Assembly: GCF_024347535.1 (NCBI RefSeq)
Contig: NZ_AP025497.1
Span: 1,550,001-1,614,000, forward strand
Direction: 5' to 3'
DNA from: Vibrio kanaloae
GTDB taxonomy: Bacteria; Pseudomonadota; Gammaproteobacteria; Enterobacterales; Vibrionaceae
DNA length: 64,000 nucleotides
Both the position numbers and the translations under genes were made by a program. Under the pieces are notes generated by a model, which worked only from the letters and a program-made list of their open reading frames with translations, did no database searches and was not told where the DNA came from. Shown one piece after another: positions 35,883 through 46,173 of the stretch. Numbering within the stretch: position 1 is the stretch's first letter; each line of letters opens with the position of its first letter.

Positions 35883-36689
35883 CTATTCAGCGCTCGCAAC
35901 AAACAACTGCTTGCCGTGTAGCTTGAAGTCGTTAATCAGTTTCTGACCTTTAGGGTTCACCAACCAATCACTGAATACCTTCGCCGCTTGGTAGTTGATG
36001 CTTGGGTAGCGCTCAGGGTTTACAAGAATCACTTGATAAGGGTTAAATAGGTTCTTGTCGCCTTGGAAAAGGATTTTAAGATCCAGTTTGTTTTGGTAAG
36101 CCAACCACGTGCCACGGTCTGTCATGGTGTAGCCTTGCATTTCAGACGCCATGTTCAGAGTAGGGCCCATGCCTTGACCAACACTGCGGTAGCCACCAAA
36201 GTTTGGTTCCATTTTGGTTTGTGCCCAAATCCCCATCTCTTTCTTGTGCGTACCTGAATCGTCACCACGAGACACAAACGTCACATTGTTGGTTGCAATC
36301 GCTTTGAACACATCAGCCACTGCTTTTTGAGATTCAATTTTTGCCGGATCGCTTTGAGGGCCAACAATCACAAAGTCGTTGTACATCAGTTTACGAGGTA
36401 AAACACCGTAGCCTTTTTCAACAAAGTTCGCTTCAGCCTTTGGTGCGTGAGTCATCACCAAATCCACATCGCCATTTTCACCCATGCGAAGAGATTTACC
36501 GGTACCCGCCGCTAGAACATCGACTTTAATGCCAGAATCTTTTTCGAATTCAGGCAGTAGGTAATCCAGTAGGCCAGAGTGATAAGTGCTTGTTGTTGTC
36601 GCAAGTTTGATATGCGTGGTGTCTTCTGCGCTGCTAGCCGAGTAACTGACGATAGATAGAGCGGCAATCGTTAAGGGAATTGCTTTCAT
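35883..36689 (-). CDS. tupA: TupA: tungstate-binding periplasmic protein
   Basis: A 268-residue solute-binding protein. The signal peptide (about residues 1-22) precedes the TupA hallmark TTTSTYHSGL, a second oxyanion-site segment AAGTGKSLRMGENGD, and the SRGDDSGTHKKE motif that in TupA-type proteins contacts tungstate. It is the first gene of the operon. I chose the ATG at 36689 by the signal peptide; in-frame Met codons lie up to 36704. The promoter is sigma-54 type (36802-36818). Confidence 0.9.
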   Translation of the reverse strand: MKAIPLTIAALSIVSYSASSAEDTTHIKLATTTSTYHSGLLDYLLPEFEKDSGIKVDVLAAGTGKSLRMGENGDVDLVMTHAPKAEANFVEKGYGVLPRKLMYNDFVIVGPQSDPAKIESQKAVADVFKAIATNNVTFVSRGDDSGTHKKEMGIWAQTKMEPNFGGYRSVGQGMGPTLNMASEMQGYTMTDRGTWLAYQNKLDLKILFQGDKNLFNPYQVILVNPERYPSINYQAAKVFSDWLVNPKGQKLINDFKLHGKQLFVASAE

Positions 36690-36801
36690 TATTATCATGT
36701 CCATTCTGTTATAAATGAATGACACGCTTTCTTTTAAAGAACTCAAAGAAGAGCATGTGCATAAGATGCTAATTTTTGTAATTAGAAATCATCACATTAC
36801 A

Positions 36802-36818
36802 AGCAAGCTTAATGCCAA
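36802..36818 (-). promoter_or_regulatory. Sigma-54 promoter of tupA
   Basis: Minus strand: TTGGCATTAAGCTTGCT, GG-N10-GC, about 113 bp before the tupA ATG. Confidence 0.82.
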
Positions 36819-36866
36819 TAAATAGTGCATCAGACTTCATTAAATTGCTGTTATTCCGCACAAAAC

Positions 36867-36881
36867 TGCGCCATTTGACCC
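36867..36881. promoter_or_regulatory. Putative activator site 1 at tupA
   Basis: TGCGCCATTTGACCC. This is a degenerate form of the element TGCGACATTTTGTCC seen at the next site and at fdh. It lies about 50 bp upstream of the -24 element. Confidence 0.45.
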
Positions 36882-36907
36882 GATAAAATGCATCAAAATA
36901 TGAGCTA

Positions 36908-36922
36908 GGACAAAATGTCGCA
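36908..36922. promoter_or_regulatory. Putative activator site 2 at tupA
   Basis: GGACAAAATGTCGCA with the inverted repeat GACA-AAA-TGTC. It shares an 11-bp identical core, GACAAAATGTC, with 50388-50398 before the fdh operon. It lies about 90 bp upstream of the -24 element. Confidence 0.7.
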
Positions 36923-36951
36923 CGTTGACCCTGTTGATCAAAAGGTTAATT

Positions 36952-36965
36952 GGTACACTCTGTCC
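36952..36965. promoter_or_regulatory. Putative activator site 3 near the regulator start
   Basis: GGTACACTCTGTCC keeps the ACA-N3-TGT symmetry of the other sites. It lies 26 bp before the response-regulator ATG, where it could allow autoregulation. Confidence 0.4.
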
Positions 36966-36990
36966 CAACTTTCCCTATCGGCTGATCATT

Positions 36991-38454
36991 ATGTCTTTAC
37001 CTAGTTCAAGCGCGTCTCATCTCAATTCAAACACATTGACTCAATATCAGGCATTTTCTGTCTTGGTTGTTGATGATGAAATTGGGATGCAGGCAATTCT
37101 TAAGAAAGCACTAGGTAAGTACTTTGGCAAGGTATCGAGTGCAGGTTCAGTAGAAGAAGCTGAGGTTCTACGTTGTAACGAACACTTCGATCTCATCGTT
37201 CTCGATATCAACCTTCCAGGCCGTTCTGGTATTGAATGGGAAGAAGCTTTTAACGACAGTGACCGAAAAGCCGATGTGATCTTCATGACTGGCTATGCCG
37301 ATTTAGAGATGACCATTTCGGCACTTAAGCTTGGTGCTTCTGACTTCATCCTAAAACCGTTCAACCTAGAGCAGATGATACAAGCCGTTTTGCGCTGCAT
37401 GGACAAACGCCTAGATCAAAGGATGCAATACGCGTTGAAGCGCGATGTTAGCCGTCATATCAAAACCGAACTAATCGGTAGTTCAGACAAAACCAAACAG
37501 CTAAAGCTACTTATCAGCCAGTTCGCACCATCACGAGCATCGGTTCTTATTGAAGGCGAGTCGGGCACAGGTAAAGAGTTAGTTGCGCGTGGCGTGCATG
37601 AAGCCAGCAAGCGAACAGGGCCATTTGTGCCAATTAACTGTGGCGCAATTGCTCCAGAACTTCTCGAAAGCGAATTGTTTGGCCACACCTCTGGCGCGTT
37701 TACTGGCGCGAAGAAAAATCGTGAAGGCTTATTCAGAGTGGCAAGCGGCGGCACACTTTTCCTTGATGAAATTGGTGAAATGCCATTGCCAATGCAAGCC
37801 GCACTTTTACGTGTATTAGAGCAACGAACCATTCGTCCGGTCGGTAGTGAGAAAGAAATTGCCGTCGATGTACGAGTGGTGGCGGCGACCAACCGTAACC
37901 TTCAACAAGAGGTAGATAAAGGAAACTTCCGTCGCGATCTTTTCTATCGATTGAATGTATTGAAGATTGATGTGGTGCCACTCAGAGAGCGTCCATCAGA
38001 TCTTATTGAGCTAGTTCCATACTTCACCCGCCTATTATCGAGTGAGCTAGGCATGCCACTTCCAAACTGGGCACATGAAGATATCTTAGCGATGAATGAA
38101 TACGAATGGCCGGGGAATATTCGGGAACTTAAAAATTTAGTGGAACGCTGCATTTTATTAGACAAACCACCAGCTCACTATTGGCGTGAAGTGAATGGCG
38201 ACCCTGCACCAACCAGCATTTCAGTGACGGTGTCACACGGCGCAGAAGTACCAAACCTGAATAACGCAGACGCCGTAGAGGGCTACCCAAATACTTGGAC
38301 GCTCAAAGAAGTGGAAAAATCCCATATAGAACAGTTGGTAAGTTTCCATGATGGTAATAAGTCTGCAGCAGCAAGAGATCTTGGTGTTGCACGAAAAACC
38401 TTAGAACGTAAATACAAAGACTGGAATACAGAAGGCTCTGAATATGCCGATTAG
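36991..38454 (+). CDS. Sigma-54-dependent response regulator, probable tup/fdh activator
   Basis: A 487-residue NtrC-type activator. The receiver domain (residues 22-140) has Asp72 in LIVLDINLPG. The AAA+ domain (about 165-395) has GESGTGKE, GAFTGA and GTLFLDE. A C-terminal Fis HTH ends the protein (DGNKSAAARDLGVARKTLERKY). The ATG at 36991 is chosen since the longer frame to 36925 covers the divergent promoter. It overlaps the sensor kinase gene by 11 bp and is divergent from tupA. Sigma-54 promoters with a shared palindrome precede tupA and the fdh genes, so I infer that it activates both. The signal is unknown; formate, oxyanion supply or redox state are options. Confidence 0.9.
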   Translation: MSLPSSSASHLNSNTLTQYQAFSVLVVDDEIGMQAILKKALGKYFGKVSSAGSVEEAEVLRCNEHFDLIVLDINLPGRSGIEWEEAFNDSDRKADVIFMTGYADLEMTISALKLGASDFILKPFNLEQMIQAVLRCMDKRLDQRMQYALKRDVSRHIKTELIGSSDKTKQLKLLISQFAPSRASVLIEGESGTGKELVARGVHEASKRTGPFVPINCGAIAPELLESELFGHTSGAFTGAKKNREGLFRVASGGTLFLDEIGEMPLPMQAALLRVLEQRTIRPVGSEKEIAVDVRVVAATNRNLQQEVDKGNFRRDLFYRLNVLKIDVVPLRERPSDLIELVPYFTRLLSSELGMPLPNWAHEDILAMNEYEWPGNIRELKNLVERCILLDKPPAHYWREVNGDPAPTSISVTVSHGAEVPNLNNADAVEGYPNTWTLKEVEKSHIEQLVSFHDGNKSAAARDLGVARKTLERKYKDWNTEGSEYAD

Positions 38455-40471
38455 ACGTCAATGGTGGTCCAAGTGGGCGTTCCGCTTCAAGACCATGGTG
38501 CGTTACCGTTTATTGTTTCTGACATCTGCGCCGATCATTCTGACGTTGTGCGCGCTTGTTGCTATCACGCTGTATTGGTCGGTTCATTACACGTGGCAGG
38601 GGGCATTGATTGATGTTGATGAGCGCTTGGACGTTGCTGATAATAGTATTCAACTGATTCAAAGCCAACAGGCCTATAACGTCCGAGCATTTGCTGAGTC
38701 TTACAACTTCCGGATCAAACTTTCGAGTGATATTTCAAAAGAAGAGCTCACACGTTGGGTTTCAGAAAACAAATCTCGCTATGAACTCGATTTTCTACGC
38801 TGGCATAGTGTCGAACGTATGGATAAGAAGCTGGAATACCTGAATCTGACCCATAAAGCGTCGTTTTTCAGCGTATTAAGCCAAAATGAACTCAGCAACC
38901 TAGACCGAGATCTCGCGAGAAAAGCAGAAGTGCCTATGCTTAACGGACAGAGTGTCGAAACACGAGGTCTAGTCAGTCGCACAGTCGTATCCATCCGGGA
39001 TGAGAATGACCGTGTAATTGGTTTTCTAGATGGCGGTATCCTACTCAACAACAGTACACAACTCGTCGATCAAATCAGTAACTTGATCTATCCGCAACGC
39101 GATGGACTTAATCGTCGTATTGGTACTGTCACCGTGTTCCTTGATGATCTACGTGTCAGCACGAACGTGCCTTTAAGCAGTGAAAAGAGTGCAGGACGCG
39201 CGATTGGTACGCGTGTTTCGCATGAGGTTCACTCAAAAGTCTTAAACGAAGGCAAAGAGTGGCTAGATCGCGCGTATGTTTACGACGCTTGGTACATCAC
39301 CGCATATCAGCCTATACATGACCAGTTCGATAATGTGATTGGCATGCTTTATACCGGTTATCTGATTTGGCCGTTGATAGAAACATATCTGACCAACCTT
39401 GGTGAAATCAGCATTACGATTGTGCTGCTATTGCTGGCTTCTGGATTAATCGTTCATCGTGGTGCACGTGATCTTTTCAACCCAATTGAACGCATTCATA
39501 AAGTGGTCAAGCTAGTACAGATGGGTAAAGACAAGCGAATTGGCGCGCTTGGTCTGGATGATCAACATGAATTAACACTACTCGCTAAACAGTTCGACAA
39601 GATGTTGGACTTACTTCATGAACGTAATCAAGAGATTCAACAAGCGGCTTCTGAACTGGAATGTAAGGTTCACTCGCGTACAGCGAGTTTAAAGGAGAAA
39701 ACAGAAGAACTCGAACTGCACATCAAACTGCTCAATCAAGCCAGAGATAAGCTGGTGGTCAATGAAAAATTGGCTGCGTTAGGTGAATTAACCGCGGGCA
39801 TTGCCCACGAGATCAACAACCCAACCGCTGTGATTCTTGGTAACGTTGAGCTAATGAAGTTTGAGTTGGGTGATGAAGTGAGCCGTGTAGACGAAGAAGT
39901 CCACGCCATCATGGAGCAGATTGACCGTATCCGAAACATCACCCGAAGCCTGCTTCAATACAGCCGACACGGTGGTGTACAAGATGAAATCACTTGGCAA
40001 CACATCAACCCAATCGTTGATGAAAGTATCACGCTTGTAAAAACAGGCGCGAAGAAAAAAGGCATTGTGTACGTATCACAACTGAATGCTAAAACCTCAG
40101 TGGAAGTGAACCGAAACCAATTATTGCAGATTCTAGTTAACCTACAAATGAATGCCATTCATGCCATGGACGGACAGGGCACATTGACTATCTCAAGTGA
40201 AGACTGGCTTGAAAATGGCGTGTCTCATGGGGCGATTGTTCATGTGGAAGATGAAGGTTGTGGTATCAATGAAGAACAACTGAAACGCATCTTCTCGCCT
40301 TTCTACACCACCAAACGCGACGGTACGGGCTTAGGTTTATCCGTTTCTCAAAGTATATTGAGCCAAACGGGCGGCGAGATACGAGTTGAATCGAAAGTGG
40401 GTAAAGGAAGTCGCTTTAGTATTTACCTTCAACAGAAAGCTACGCCTCAATTGCTAGTATCAAATCTATAA
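38444..40471 (+). CDS. Membrane sensor histidine kinase, partner of the sigma-54 regulator
   Basis: A 675-residue kinase. Membrane spans at about residues 22-45 and 318-337 enclose a periplasmic double-Cache-like sensor domain of about 270 residues. It continues with HAMP (about 340-392), a coiled coil (392-440), and a DHp helix with phospho-His455 in GELTAGIAHEINNP. The HATPase domain ends the protein (VNLQMNAIHAM, DEGCGI, GTGLGLSVS). The H-box and domain order resemble the NtrB/DctB class that pairs with sigma-54 regulators. It is translationally coupled to the regulator gene. Confidence 0.9.
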   Translation: MPIRRQWWSKWAFRFKTMVRYRLLFLTSAPIILTLCALVAITLYWSVHYTWQGALIDVDERLDVADNSIQLIQSQQAYNVRAFAESYNFRIKLSSDISKEELTRWVSENKSRYELDFLRWHSVERMDKKLEYLNLTHKASFFSVLSQNELSNLDRDLARKAEVPMLNGQSVETRGLVSRTVVSIRDENDRVIGFLDGGILLNNSTQLVDQISNLIYPQRDGLNRRIGTVTVFLDDLRVSTNVPLSSEKSAGRAIGTRVSHEVHSKVLNEGKEWLDRAYVYDAWYITAYQPIHDQFDNVIGMLYTGYLIWPLIETYLTNLGEISITIVLLLLASGLIVHRGARDLFNPIERIHKVVKLVQMGKDKRIGALGLDDQHELTLLAKQFDKMLDLLHERNQEIQQAASELECKVHSRTASLKEKTEELELHIKLLNQARDKLVVNEKLAALGELTAGIAHEINNPTAVILGNVELMKFELGDEVSRVDEEVHAIMEQIDRIRNITRSLLQYSRHGGVQDEITWQHINPIVDESITLVKTGAKKKGIVYVSQLNAKTSVEVNRNQLLQILVNLQMNAIHAMDGQGTLTISSEDWLENGVSHGAIVHVEDEGCGINEEQLKRIFSPFYTTKRDGTGLGLSVSQSILSQTGGEIRVESKVGKGSRFSIYLQQKATPQLLVSNL

Positions 40472-40521
40472 GTTCTAACAACTAATTCACTGATATTATT
40501 ACCCGATAATATTTCTAACGC

Positions 40522-40555
40522 GCTTGGGCTATTATACGAACGTTTTAGCCCAAGC
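40522..40555. terminator. Inverted repeat after the kinase gene
   Basis: GCTTGGGCT/AGCCCAAGC, a 9-bp stem with a 16-nt loop. No T-tract follows, so terminator activity is uncertain. Confidence 0.45.
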
Positions 40556-40744
40556 ACGAAAATTCCGCACTACTAATCTATCGCCAACAAAAGCTCAACC
40601 TATGGCTATTTGACGGGCACCTCTTTTTGATTATGTAACACAGTGTATATATAGTTCACTTGATGCATATCAACTTAGCTGCGCGATTTTTTGATACCTT
40701 GCTCCAAAATTCATAATCAAAAAAGATAATAAAGTCAGTCAGCT

Positions 40745-42364
40745 ATGAAACTAAGTAATCTATCCATCAAATCTAAGCTCGCATCCATCGTCGTTTTATC
40801 GGTTGTTCTATTGGGAATGGCGTCGACCTTTAATTTAATCCAGCAACGTGAAAGCTCCATGCAAGAGCGACAAGATAAACTCAGTGCTCAAGTCGAAACA
40901 GCGGTCAGCTTAGCTCAACACTATTATGACCAACGTAATGTTCTTGGCGAAGAGGTAGCAAAGAAACAAGCACTACAAGCCATTGAAACGCTTCGCTATG
41001 ACAACATCAACTATTTCTGGATTTTAAACCAGCAACTCAACATCATTAACCACCCATTAAAGCCAGAGCTGAATGGCACCAATGCCGGAAACTTGAAAGA
41101 CGGCGCGGGTAAACACCATTGGCGTGAGATGGTGACTATTTCTCTTACTCCAGAAGAGAAAGGCTTTCTTGATTACCAATGGATGAGCCCGCAAGGTGAA
41201 CTCAAAGACAAGATTTCCTACGTACAGCTGTTCCCCGAATGGAATTGGATTGTGGGCTCGGGCATCCTAGTTGCGGACATTCAAGAAGCCTTCTATGCGT
41301 TAGCCATTAAAGAAGGGGTGGTTGCCGTTGTTTTATCGGGTCTGTTGTTTGCGATGGGATATGCGATTTCAAATAATATACTCGCCCCACTTAACAAGCT
41401 GATTGATAACACCCATAAGATTGCAGACGGCGATCTTCGCGTACGTATGAATATGACGCGCAAAGATGAGTTGGGTGATATGAGTCATCAAATTGATACC
41501 ATGCTCGAAAAACTACAAAGCACACTTCGCACTGCCAATGAATCGGCGGATTTATCCAGCAACATGGCAAGTCACATTGCCCAAGCCAGTGAAGAAGCCG
41601 CAACCAGTGTGAACTCGCAACACGCACAGCTTGAGTTATTGTCTACCGCAATGACCGAGATGAGCGCCACCATTTCTGATGTCGCGGTTAATGCAGAAAA
41701 TACCGCCGAGAGCACCAATAAAGTGGTCGGTCATGCAAACCAAAATGACAAGAACATGCAAGTGACGTCTAAGACGATATCCCAGGTTTCAGAGAATATT
41801 TCGACAGCAAACGACCTAGTGAGAGATCTGCAATCAGGCGTCACTGAGATAAGCCAAGTGGTGAGTGTGATACGTGATGTATCAGAACAAACTAATTTGC
41901 TTGCGCTTAACGCAGCAATAGAGGCTGCACGGGCTGGAGAGCAAGGGCGAGGGTTCGCCGTAGTGGCAGACGAAGTACGTAACCTAGCGAGCCGTACTCA
42001 GAACTCAACCAATGAAGTACAGGCGACGATTGAGAAGCTGACTCAGCAAGCAGAGCGTACCTTTAAAGCGATGCAAAGCAGTAATGAGAAAGTCGATCAT
42101 AGTGTCGTTGCCTCTAACGAAACTCGTCAGCAGCTTGATGTGATTGTTAATGAACTTCATAACGCTAATGACATGGTGGCACAGATTGCTGCAGCGTCGG
42201 AGCAACAGAGCACCGTTGCGACGGAAATGAGTGAAAATGTCACCGGTATTCATTTAGCGGCTAACGAAGTTCTCCAAGCGTCACAATCACTCGCAGAAGA
42301 CAGCCAGAAAATGGCCAACACCACAGAACATCTTACTGACCAGTTGAAGTACTTTAAGGTGTAA
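40745..42364 (+). CDS. Methyl-accepting chemotaxis protein with single Cache domain
   Basis: A 539-residue chemoreceptor. Span 1 is about residues 13-33. A periplasmic sCache domain (about 35-185) has the typical [22 protein letters not shown] and WNWIVGSGI. Span 2 (about 190-212), HAMP (about 213-266) and the signalling domain with [35 protein letters not shown] follow. No pentapeptide tether is seen. Cache domains of this type bind small carboxylates or amines; the ligand is unknown. A cluster role with the neighbouring formate genes is only a guess. Confidence 0.9.
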   Translation: MKLSNLSIKSKLASIVVLSVVLLGMASTFNLIQQRESSMQERQDKLSAQVETAVSLAQHYYDQRNVLGEEVAKKQALQAIETLRYDNINYFWILNQQLNIINHPLKPELNGTNAGNLKDGAGKHHWREMVTISLTPEEKGFLDYQWMSPQGELKDKISYVQLFPEWNWIVGSGILVADIQEAFYALAIKEGVVAVVLSGLLFAMGYAISNNILAPLNKLIDNTHKIADGDLRVRMNMTRKDELGDMSHQIDTMLEKLQSTLRTANESADLSSNMASHIAQASEEAATSVNSQHAQLELLSTAMTEMSATISDVAVNAENTAESTNKVVGHANQNDKNMQVTSKTISQVSENISTANDLVRDLQSGVTEISQVVSVIRDVSEQTNLLALNAAIEAARAGEQGRGFAVVADEVRNLASRTQNSTNEVQATIEKLTQQAERTFKAMQSSNEKVDHSVVASNETRQQLDVIVNELHNANDMVAQIAAASEQQSTVATEMSENVTGIHLAANEVLQASQSLAEDSQKMANTTEHLTDQLKYFKV

Positions 42365-42393
42365 ATCCCTTTCCACACATAGCAACCTCATAA

Positions 42394-42431
42394 AAAACAC
42401 CTCCGCACTTGAGATAGTTCGGAGGTGTTTT
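42394..42431. terminator. Terminator between the chemoreceptor and mscS-like gene
   Basis: AAAACACCTCCG/CGGAGGTGTTTT, a perfect 12-bp stem, usable in both directions for the convergent genes. Confidence 0.9.
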
Positions 42432-42493
42432 CGTTCGTTAATAACTAAGTGGCTAAATAGAACACAGAAAGCTAAATCTGAAACCAATCTTGA

Positions 42494-43381
42494 TTAATGC
42501 GCCGCCACTGAAATTTGCGGTGGATTAATGTTGTGCTTTTTAAACTCTTTCATTACTCGAAGGGTAATGTCTGTCTCGAACAACTTCTCATACGCCGTAT
42601 CCACTACATAAGCCTTACACGTTAACTGTATCGCTAGGTAGTTGTCAGTAATCGTCTGTTTAACAAGAACAGTCACCGGCTTTGGTAAGTGAATGTAGCG
42701 GCTTGAAGAAGCAGCCTCTTGAATCAAATCACGGGCGAGAGTGATGTCTTCATTCATCCCAACATAAAACGGAATCACCACTTGCATATCCAACGCGCCA
42801 TAGTTTCCACTGGTGGTCACTTCATTCAAGAACTTGTTGTTTGGAATCGTAATGATGTCGTCGTTTAAAGTTCTCATCCTTACAGAGCGTAAACCGATAG
42901 TAATGATATCCCCGTAGTTGCCCTCAAACGTAACACGATCACCAACCTGGAACGGTCTATCAATCATCACCGTGATGCCAGCGATGAAAGATGCCGCCAA
43001 ATCTTTAAGTGCGAAGCCAACCGACACGGCGAGGGTACCCCCAATCAGAGCCAGTATTTGGTCGTTGATTCGAAAACTCATCATGAATACGATAAGCCCT
43101 GTACTTACGTAAATGAAGAACTGAGTAAACGACTGCAGCTTTTGCAACAACATTCTATATTGCACGAATTGGCTACCAAAGCTTGTCACCAACGAATTGA
43201 TGAATTTAAGCAATAACCACATTGCTGCTATCACGATCATGGAAAAGAACACGCCGCTCCATCGTACTAAGCTAGCTATCTTCGAAATGTTTTCTACGTT
43301 AGCTAACTCTTCCGTTGCGTAGATCGGAAAACTGACCGTCGTCGCTAGGCCAACAAGTAATAGGACAAATAACTTCTTCAT
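42494..43381 (-). CDS. MscS-family mechanosensitive channel
   Basis: A 295-residue small-conductance mechanosensitive channel. A signal-like N-terminus is followed by three spans. The pore helix region (GTLAVSVGFALKDLAASFIAG, about residues 115-136) and the beta domain (FQVGDRVTFEGNYGDI, RTLNDDIITIPN) are typical. It forms an operon with the 781-residue ATPase gene just upstream (2 bp apart). It would release solutes on hypo-osmotic shock, but the pairing suggests ATP-dependent control or a more special role. Confidence 0.9.
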   Translation of the reverse strand: MKKLFVLLLVGLATTVSFPIYATEELANVENISKIASLVRWSGVFFSMIVIAAMWLLLKFINSLVTSFGSQFVQYRMLLQKLQSFTQFFIYVSTGLIVFMMSFRINDQILALIGGTLAVSVGFALKDLAASFIAGITVMIDRPFQVGDRVTFEGNYGDIITIGLRSVRMRTLNDDIITIPNNKFLNEVTTSGNYGALDMQVVIPFYVGMNEDITLARDLIQEAASSSRYIHLPKPVTVLVKQTITDNYLAIQLTCKAYVVDTAYEKLFETDITLRVMKEFKKHNINPPQISVAAH

Positions 43382-43382
43382 T

Positions 43383-45728
43383 TTACTTCACCAATAAATG
43401 TTGACGGTCGAGGACGTTGGTAATGTGCCGGAACCAGTGATCTGAAATCTTTGCCTTATCTTCATTCCAACCAATGTAACCACGGCTCTCGAAGTAACGT
43501 AAAACCCCAGTAATTTCAGCGATACTCAATTGAGTACAGTCAGACAGCACTTCAGGAGACGCGATTTCCAACTGCACAATAGAGCGCAACACAGCCAACA
43601 TAGGTTTAGGCATGTTTTCGAGTTCTTGCGCTTCTGGCACATGAAACAATCTCACTACAGCTTGATCCGTCTCTTTATTCCGATTTAGAGAGAAACGGAA
43701 GAAACGCAAGGCGACAGTAGGGTTGCCATCTGAGTAGTGCCATAAGATCCGATAGAAACCTTGGCGAGCGCGTTCTTCTTCTGTCATGTCATCTTGATCC
43801 CACTGTTTGGGAACGACCAAGCCATCAAACGACAGCGGTTTTTCTAACTCGGTATTAATACGGCTTGTCAGTAGCTCACCGATTTGTTTCTCTGTCCAAC
43901 GTGGCAGAAAGCAAACCAAATCAAACAACAAGCGTTCACCACGCGCTCTATCAACAAAGCGCCAACTAGACTTTGCAATCGACATCACTACACGGTGATT
44001 CTTTTTAGAACGACGTAATAAATTAGTTAAACGGATAAGATCAGATAAGCCTCCGACCATTGGTTTAACCAGCCTCTGAGCATTATCAATTGCGATCAAG
44101 TAAGTTGTTTCGCTTTTCCTTAAATGTGCCAAGATTTGAATTTCTGTAGCGTCTTCATCTAAACCAATACTCATGGCGAGGTGACATAGAAACTCTTGGT
44201 ATCCGGCATAAGGGCAACTGACGTAAAGGGGTTCAGCATTAGAAACTTTGTGCAGTAAAGTATAAAGCAGAGTTGTTGACCCAATGCCACGTTCACCAGA
44301 CACGATACAGATAGCAGGGCTGTCCGACATGAGGTAACGAGACAATTGTTTCACTTCGTCGCCAGCGTAATCAATTAGTGTGCTGTCGATCGAGCCCGGA
44401 AGTATGTATTCAAAAGTTTGATCGCCTTTGATTCGTACTAAGTTTTGCTGGCTTTTATCAAGATCAGATTGCTTTGCCACTTCGATTCTAAATAGGTAAG
44501 CCAAAGCTTGGCTAAACAGTGTGTAATTAGAAAGCAGAACCATGATGCGATGCTGACCGCTGTAGATACCCAACCATATAATCCCCAGTACTGTGGCTAT
44601 TATATTAAGTAGGAAAGTGTCTTTGCGGTTAACCGCCCAGTTGACCCATACCGGTCTTTCTGAGATATGCGAAAGGGCGTCAAATACCTTTGAACGCCAT
44701 AGGCGTAGAACAGATATCGTGACCAGTACAAACCATACGAACAGAGCACTGTAGATCCAGCTGTAAATGGTAGCTTTACCAAGAGTTTTAATAGAGATCT
44801 GAAGGATTACGCCCGCGACAATAAAACTCCATACATAACGTCGGATAGTAGACAAACGGAGTGCAACGACTTCTTGGTTTGAAGTTCTACTCATACGATA
44901 AGCAAATTCGAGTATAAAGCTAATCGCGATCGAACCACCAAGTATCCACCACGTAAAAATCTCTAGGAAGATCAAGTGCTGCAGACTAGGCAAACTGGAG
45001 AGCACTCGCAATGAGATAGTGATAGCAATTAACCACGCTATCGCACGATGGGCACGGCTGATATACCAAACCAAACGGACCAAAAAAGGAGGGTTCTGCT
45101 TGGCTTCCAAAATATTAACTCGGAATAATTCGGTAAGACGCGTGCTGTTTGATAACCACCAGGCTAAACAGAAATAGATAAACAATACCTTCAATGAAGC
45201 CCAAATAACTGGGACCGGTGAAATGAAGATCTCTGTAATCAAAGCGTTGAAGCTACGAGTTTGTAAATACACCAAGTACTCGACATTCAGTTGAGTTAGC
45301 TGCCATTCCTGCTTAAATTGGGTTACCCCATAAGGGCCGAAACCCGTTAGGCGATCTCTGTTCGCGTTCGTTGTTTGCTCTAACAGGTCCTGTTTACTGA
45401 CGTTCAAACTTTTTAATGTTAAGTAACTCGATTCAACAAAGAACCACTGGTCTGAATCGGCCTTGTCTCGATATGTTTTGAGCTGTCGTTCAAACGTTTC
45501 GATTTGTTGGTTTTGAATTCGTATTACGTCAGCAAGCAAGATACTGACTTTACGTTTATCCGATTCGTCCATAAACAAAGGGTCAGGCAGTGCATCGATT
45601 CGTTTAGCCAGATTTTGAACAACCTCCGACACCTCAGGTTGTAATTGCACGTCATATTCCAAGTTGGCATTAACAGGCCAAGAGAGCAGGGCTAATGTGA
45701 GTAATAAGAAGCGCAATAATAAATGCAT
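43383..45728 (-). CDS. Membrane-anchored AAA/STAND-like ATPase paired with MscS
   Basis: A 781-residue protein that I cannot name. A signal peptide (1-21) leads to a periplasmic helical region (about 22-165) and about seven membrane spans (170-415). The cytoplasmic ATPase domain (about 445-650) has a P-loop GERGIGSTT (478-486), in which the invariant Lys is Ser, and a Walker B-like YLIAIDNAQ (543-551) as in ExeA/AAA_22-type ATPases. The C-terminal ~120 residues look like a winged helix (SIAEITGVLRYFESRGYIGW). The 2-bp spacing to the MscS gene means co-translation. It may be a nucleotide sensor or gate for the channel. The architecture call is firm; the function is inference. Confidence 0.75.
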   Translation of the reverse strand: MHLLLRFLLLTLALLSWPVNANLEYDVQLQPEVSEVVQNLAKRIDALPDPLFMDESDKRKVSILLADVIRIQNQQIETFERQLKTYRDKADSDQWFFVESSYLTLKSLNVSKQDLLEQTTNANRDRLTGFGPYGVTQFKQEWQLTQLNVEYLVYLQTRSFNALITEIFISPVPVIWASLKVLFIYFCLAWWLSNSTRLTELFRVNILEAKQNPPFLVRLVWYISRAHRAIAWLIAITISLRVLSSLPSLQHLIFLEIFTWWILGGSIAISFILEFAYRMSRTSNQEVVALRLSTIRRYVWSFIVAGVILQISIKTLGKATIYSWIYSALFVWFVLVTISVLRLWRSKVFDALSHISERPVWVNWAVNRKDTFLLNIIATVLGIIWLGIYSGQHRIMVLLSNYTLFSQALAYLFRIEVAKQSDLDKSQQNLVRIKGDQTFEYILPGSIDSTLIDYAGDEVKQLSRYLMSDSPAICIVSGERGIGSTTLLYTLLHKVSNAEPLYVSCPYAGYQEFLCHLAMSIGLDEDATEIQILAHLRKSETTYLIAIDNAQRLVKPMVGGLSDLIRLTNLLRRSKKNHRVVMSIAKSSWRFVDRARGERLLFDLVCFLPRWTEKQIGELLTSRINTELEKPLSFDGLVVPKQWDQDDMTEEERARQGFYRILWHYSDGNPTVALRFFRFSLNRNKETDQAVVRLFHVPEAQELENMPKPMLAVLRSIVQLEIASPEVLSDCTQLSIAEITGVLRYFESRGYIGWNEDKAKISDHWFRHITNVLDRQHLLVK

Positions 45729-46173
45729 AAAAGTCTCTTAAAATTATGAGGTTAGGAATACTATAGTTAGTTAACCTTATTTTGTGAAATCTAACTCCGT
45801 TTGGAGATAAGTACTTTATTCTTGTTTCTTTCATCATGCCCATGATGCTGTCAGGTTTCAGGCTAGTATTTGAGCGTCTTGCTATGCACGTGTTACTGAT
45901 ATCAAAGAAGTTTGTAAATAACTAGCTGTGCTAGAGAATTTGATCATTGTAGAGGACACATAAGCCCCAATATTGGTTATCGTTCTCTATTTTGTTGTTT
46001 CTAAAGAACAACGTTTTTAGCGGTAAGATAGAGAATAAAAAGTGTGAGTTAACTCAAAGTATAATTTGACTGGGTTATGCTCAATTAATGACGGGTAATT
46101 ACAATCAAGACTTGCAGTTAAACCCTTGAACAAGTAACGTTGCGGCGTTTTTCACATTAAAAAGGTAAATGCA
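45729..46173. other. Divergent promoter region before ybiT
   Basis: 445 bp without a gene. It contains CATCATG-CC-CATGATG (45832-45847, perfect inverted repeat) and a weak GTTGTT/AACAAC hairpin near 45997-46015. I see no recognisable riboswitch, operator or sigma-54 promoter. Confidence 0.4.

Noticed and set aside
45832..45847. Perfect CATCATG palindrome before ybiT
   Set aside because: It is short, lies far from both start codons, and has no partner motif; it could be chance.
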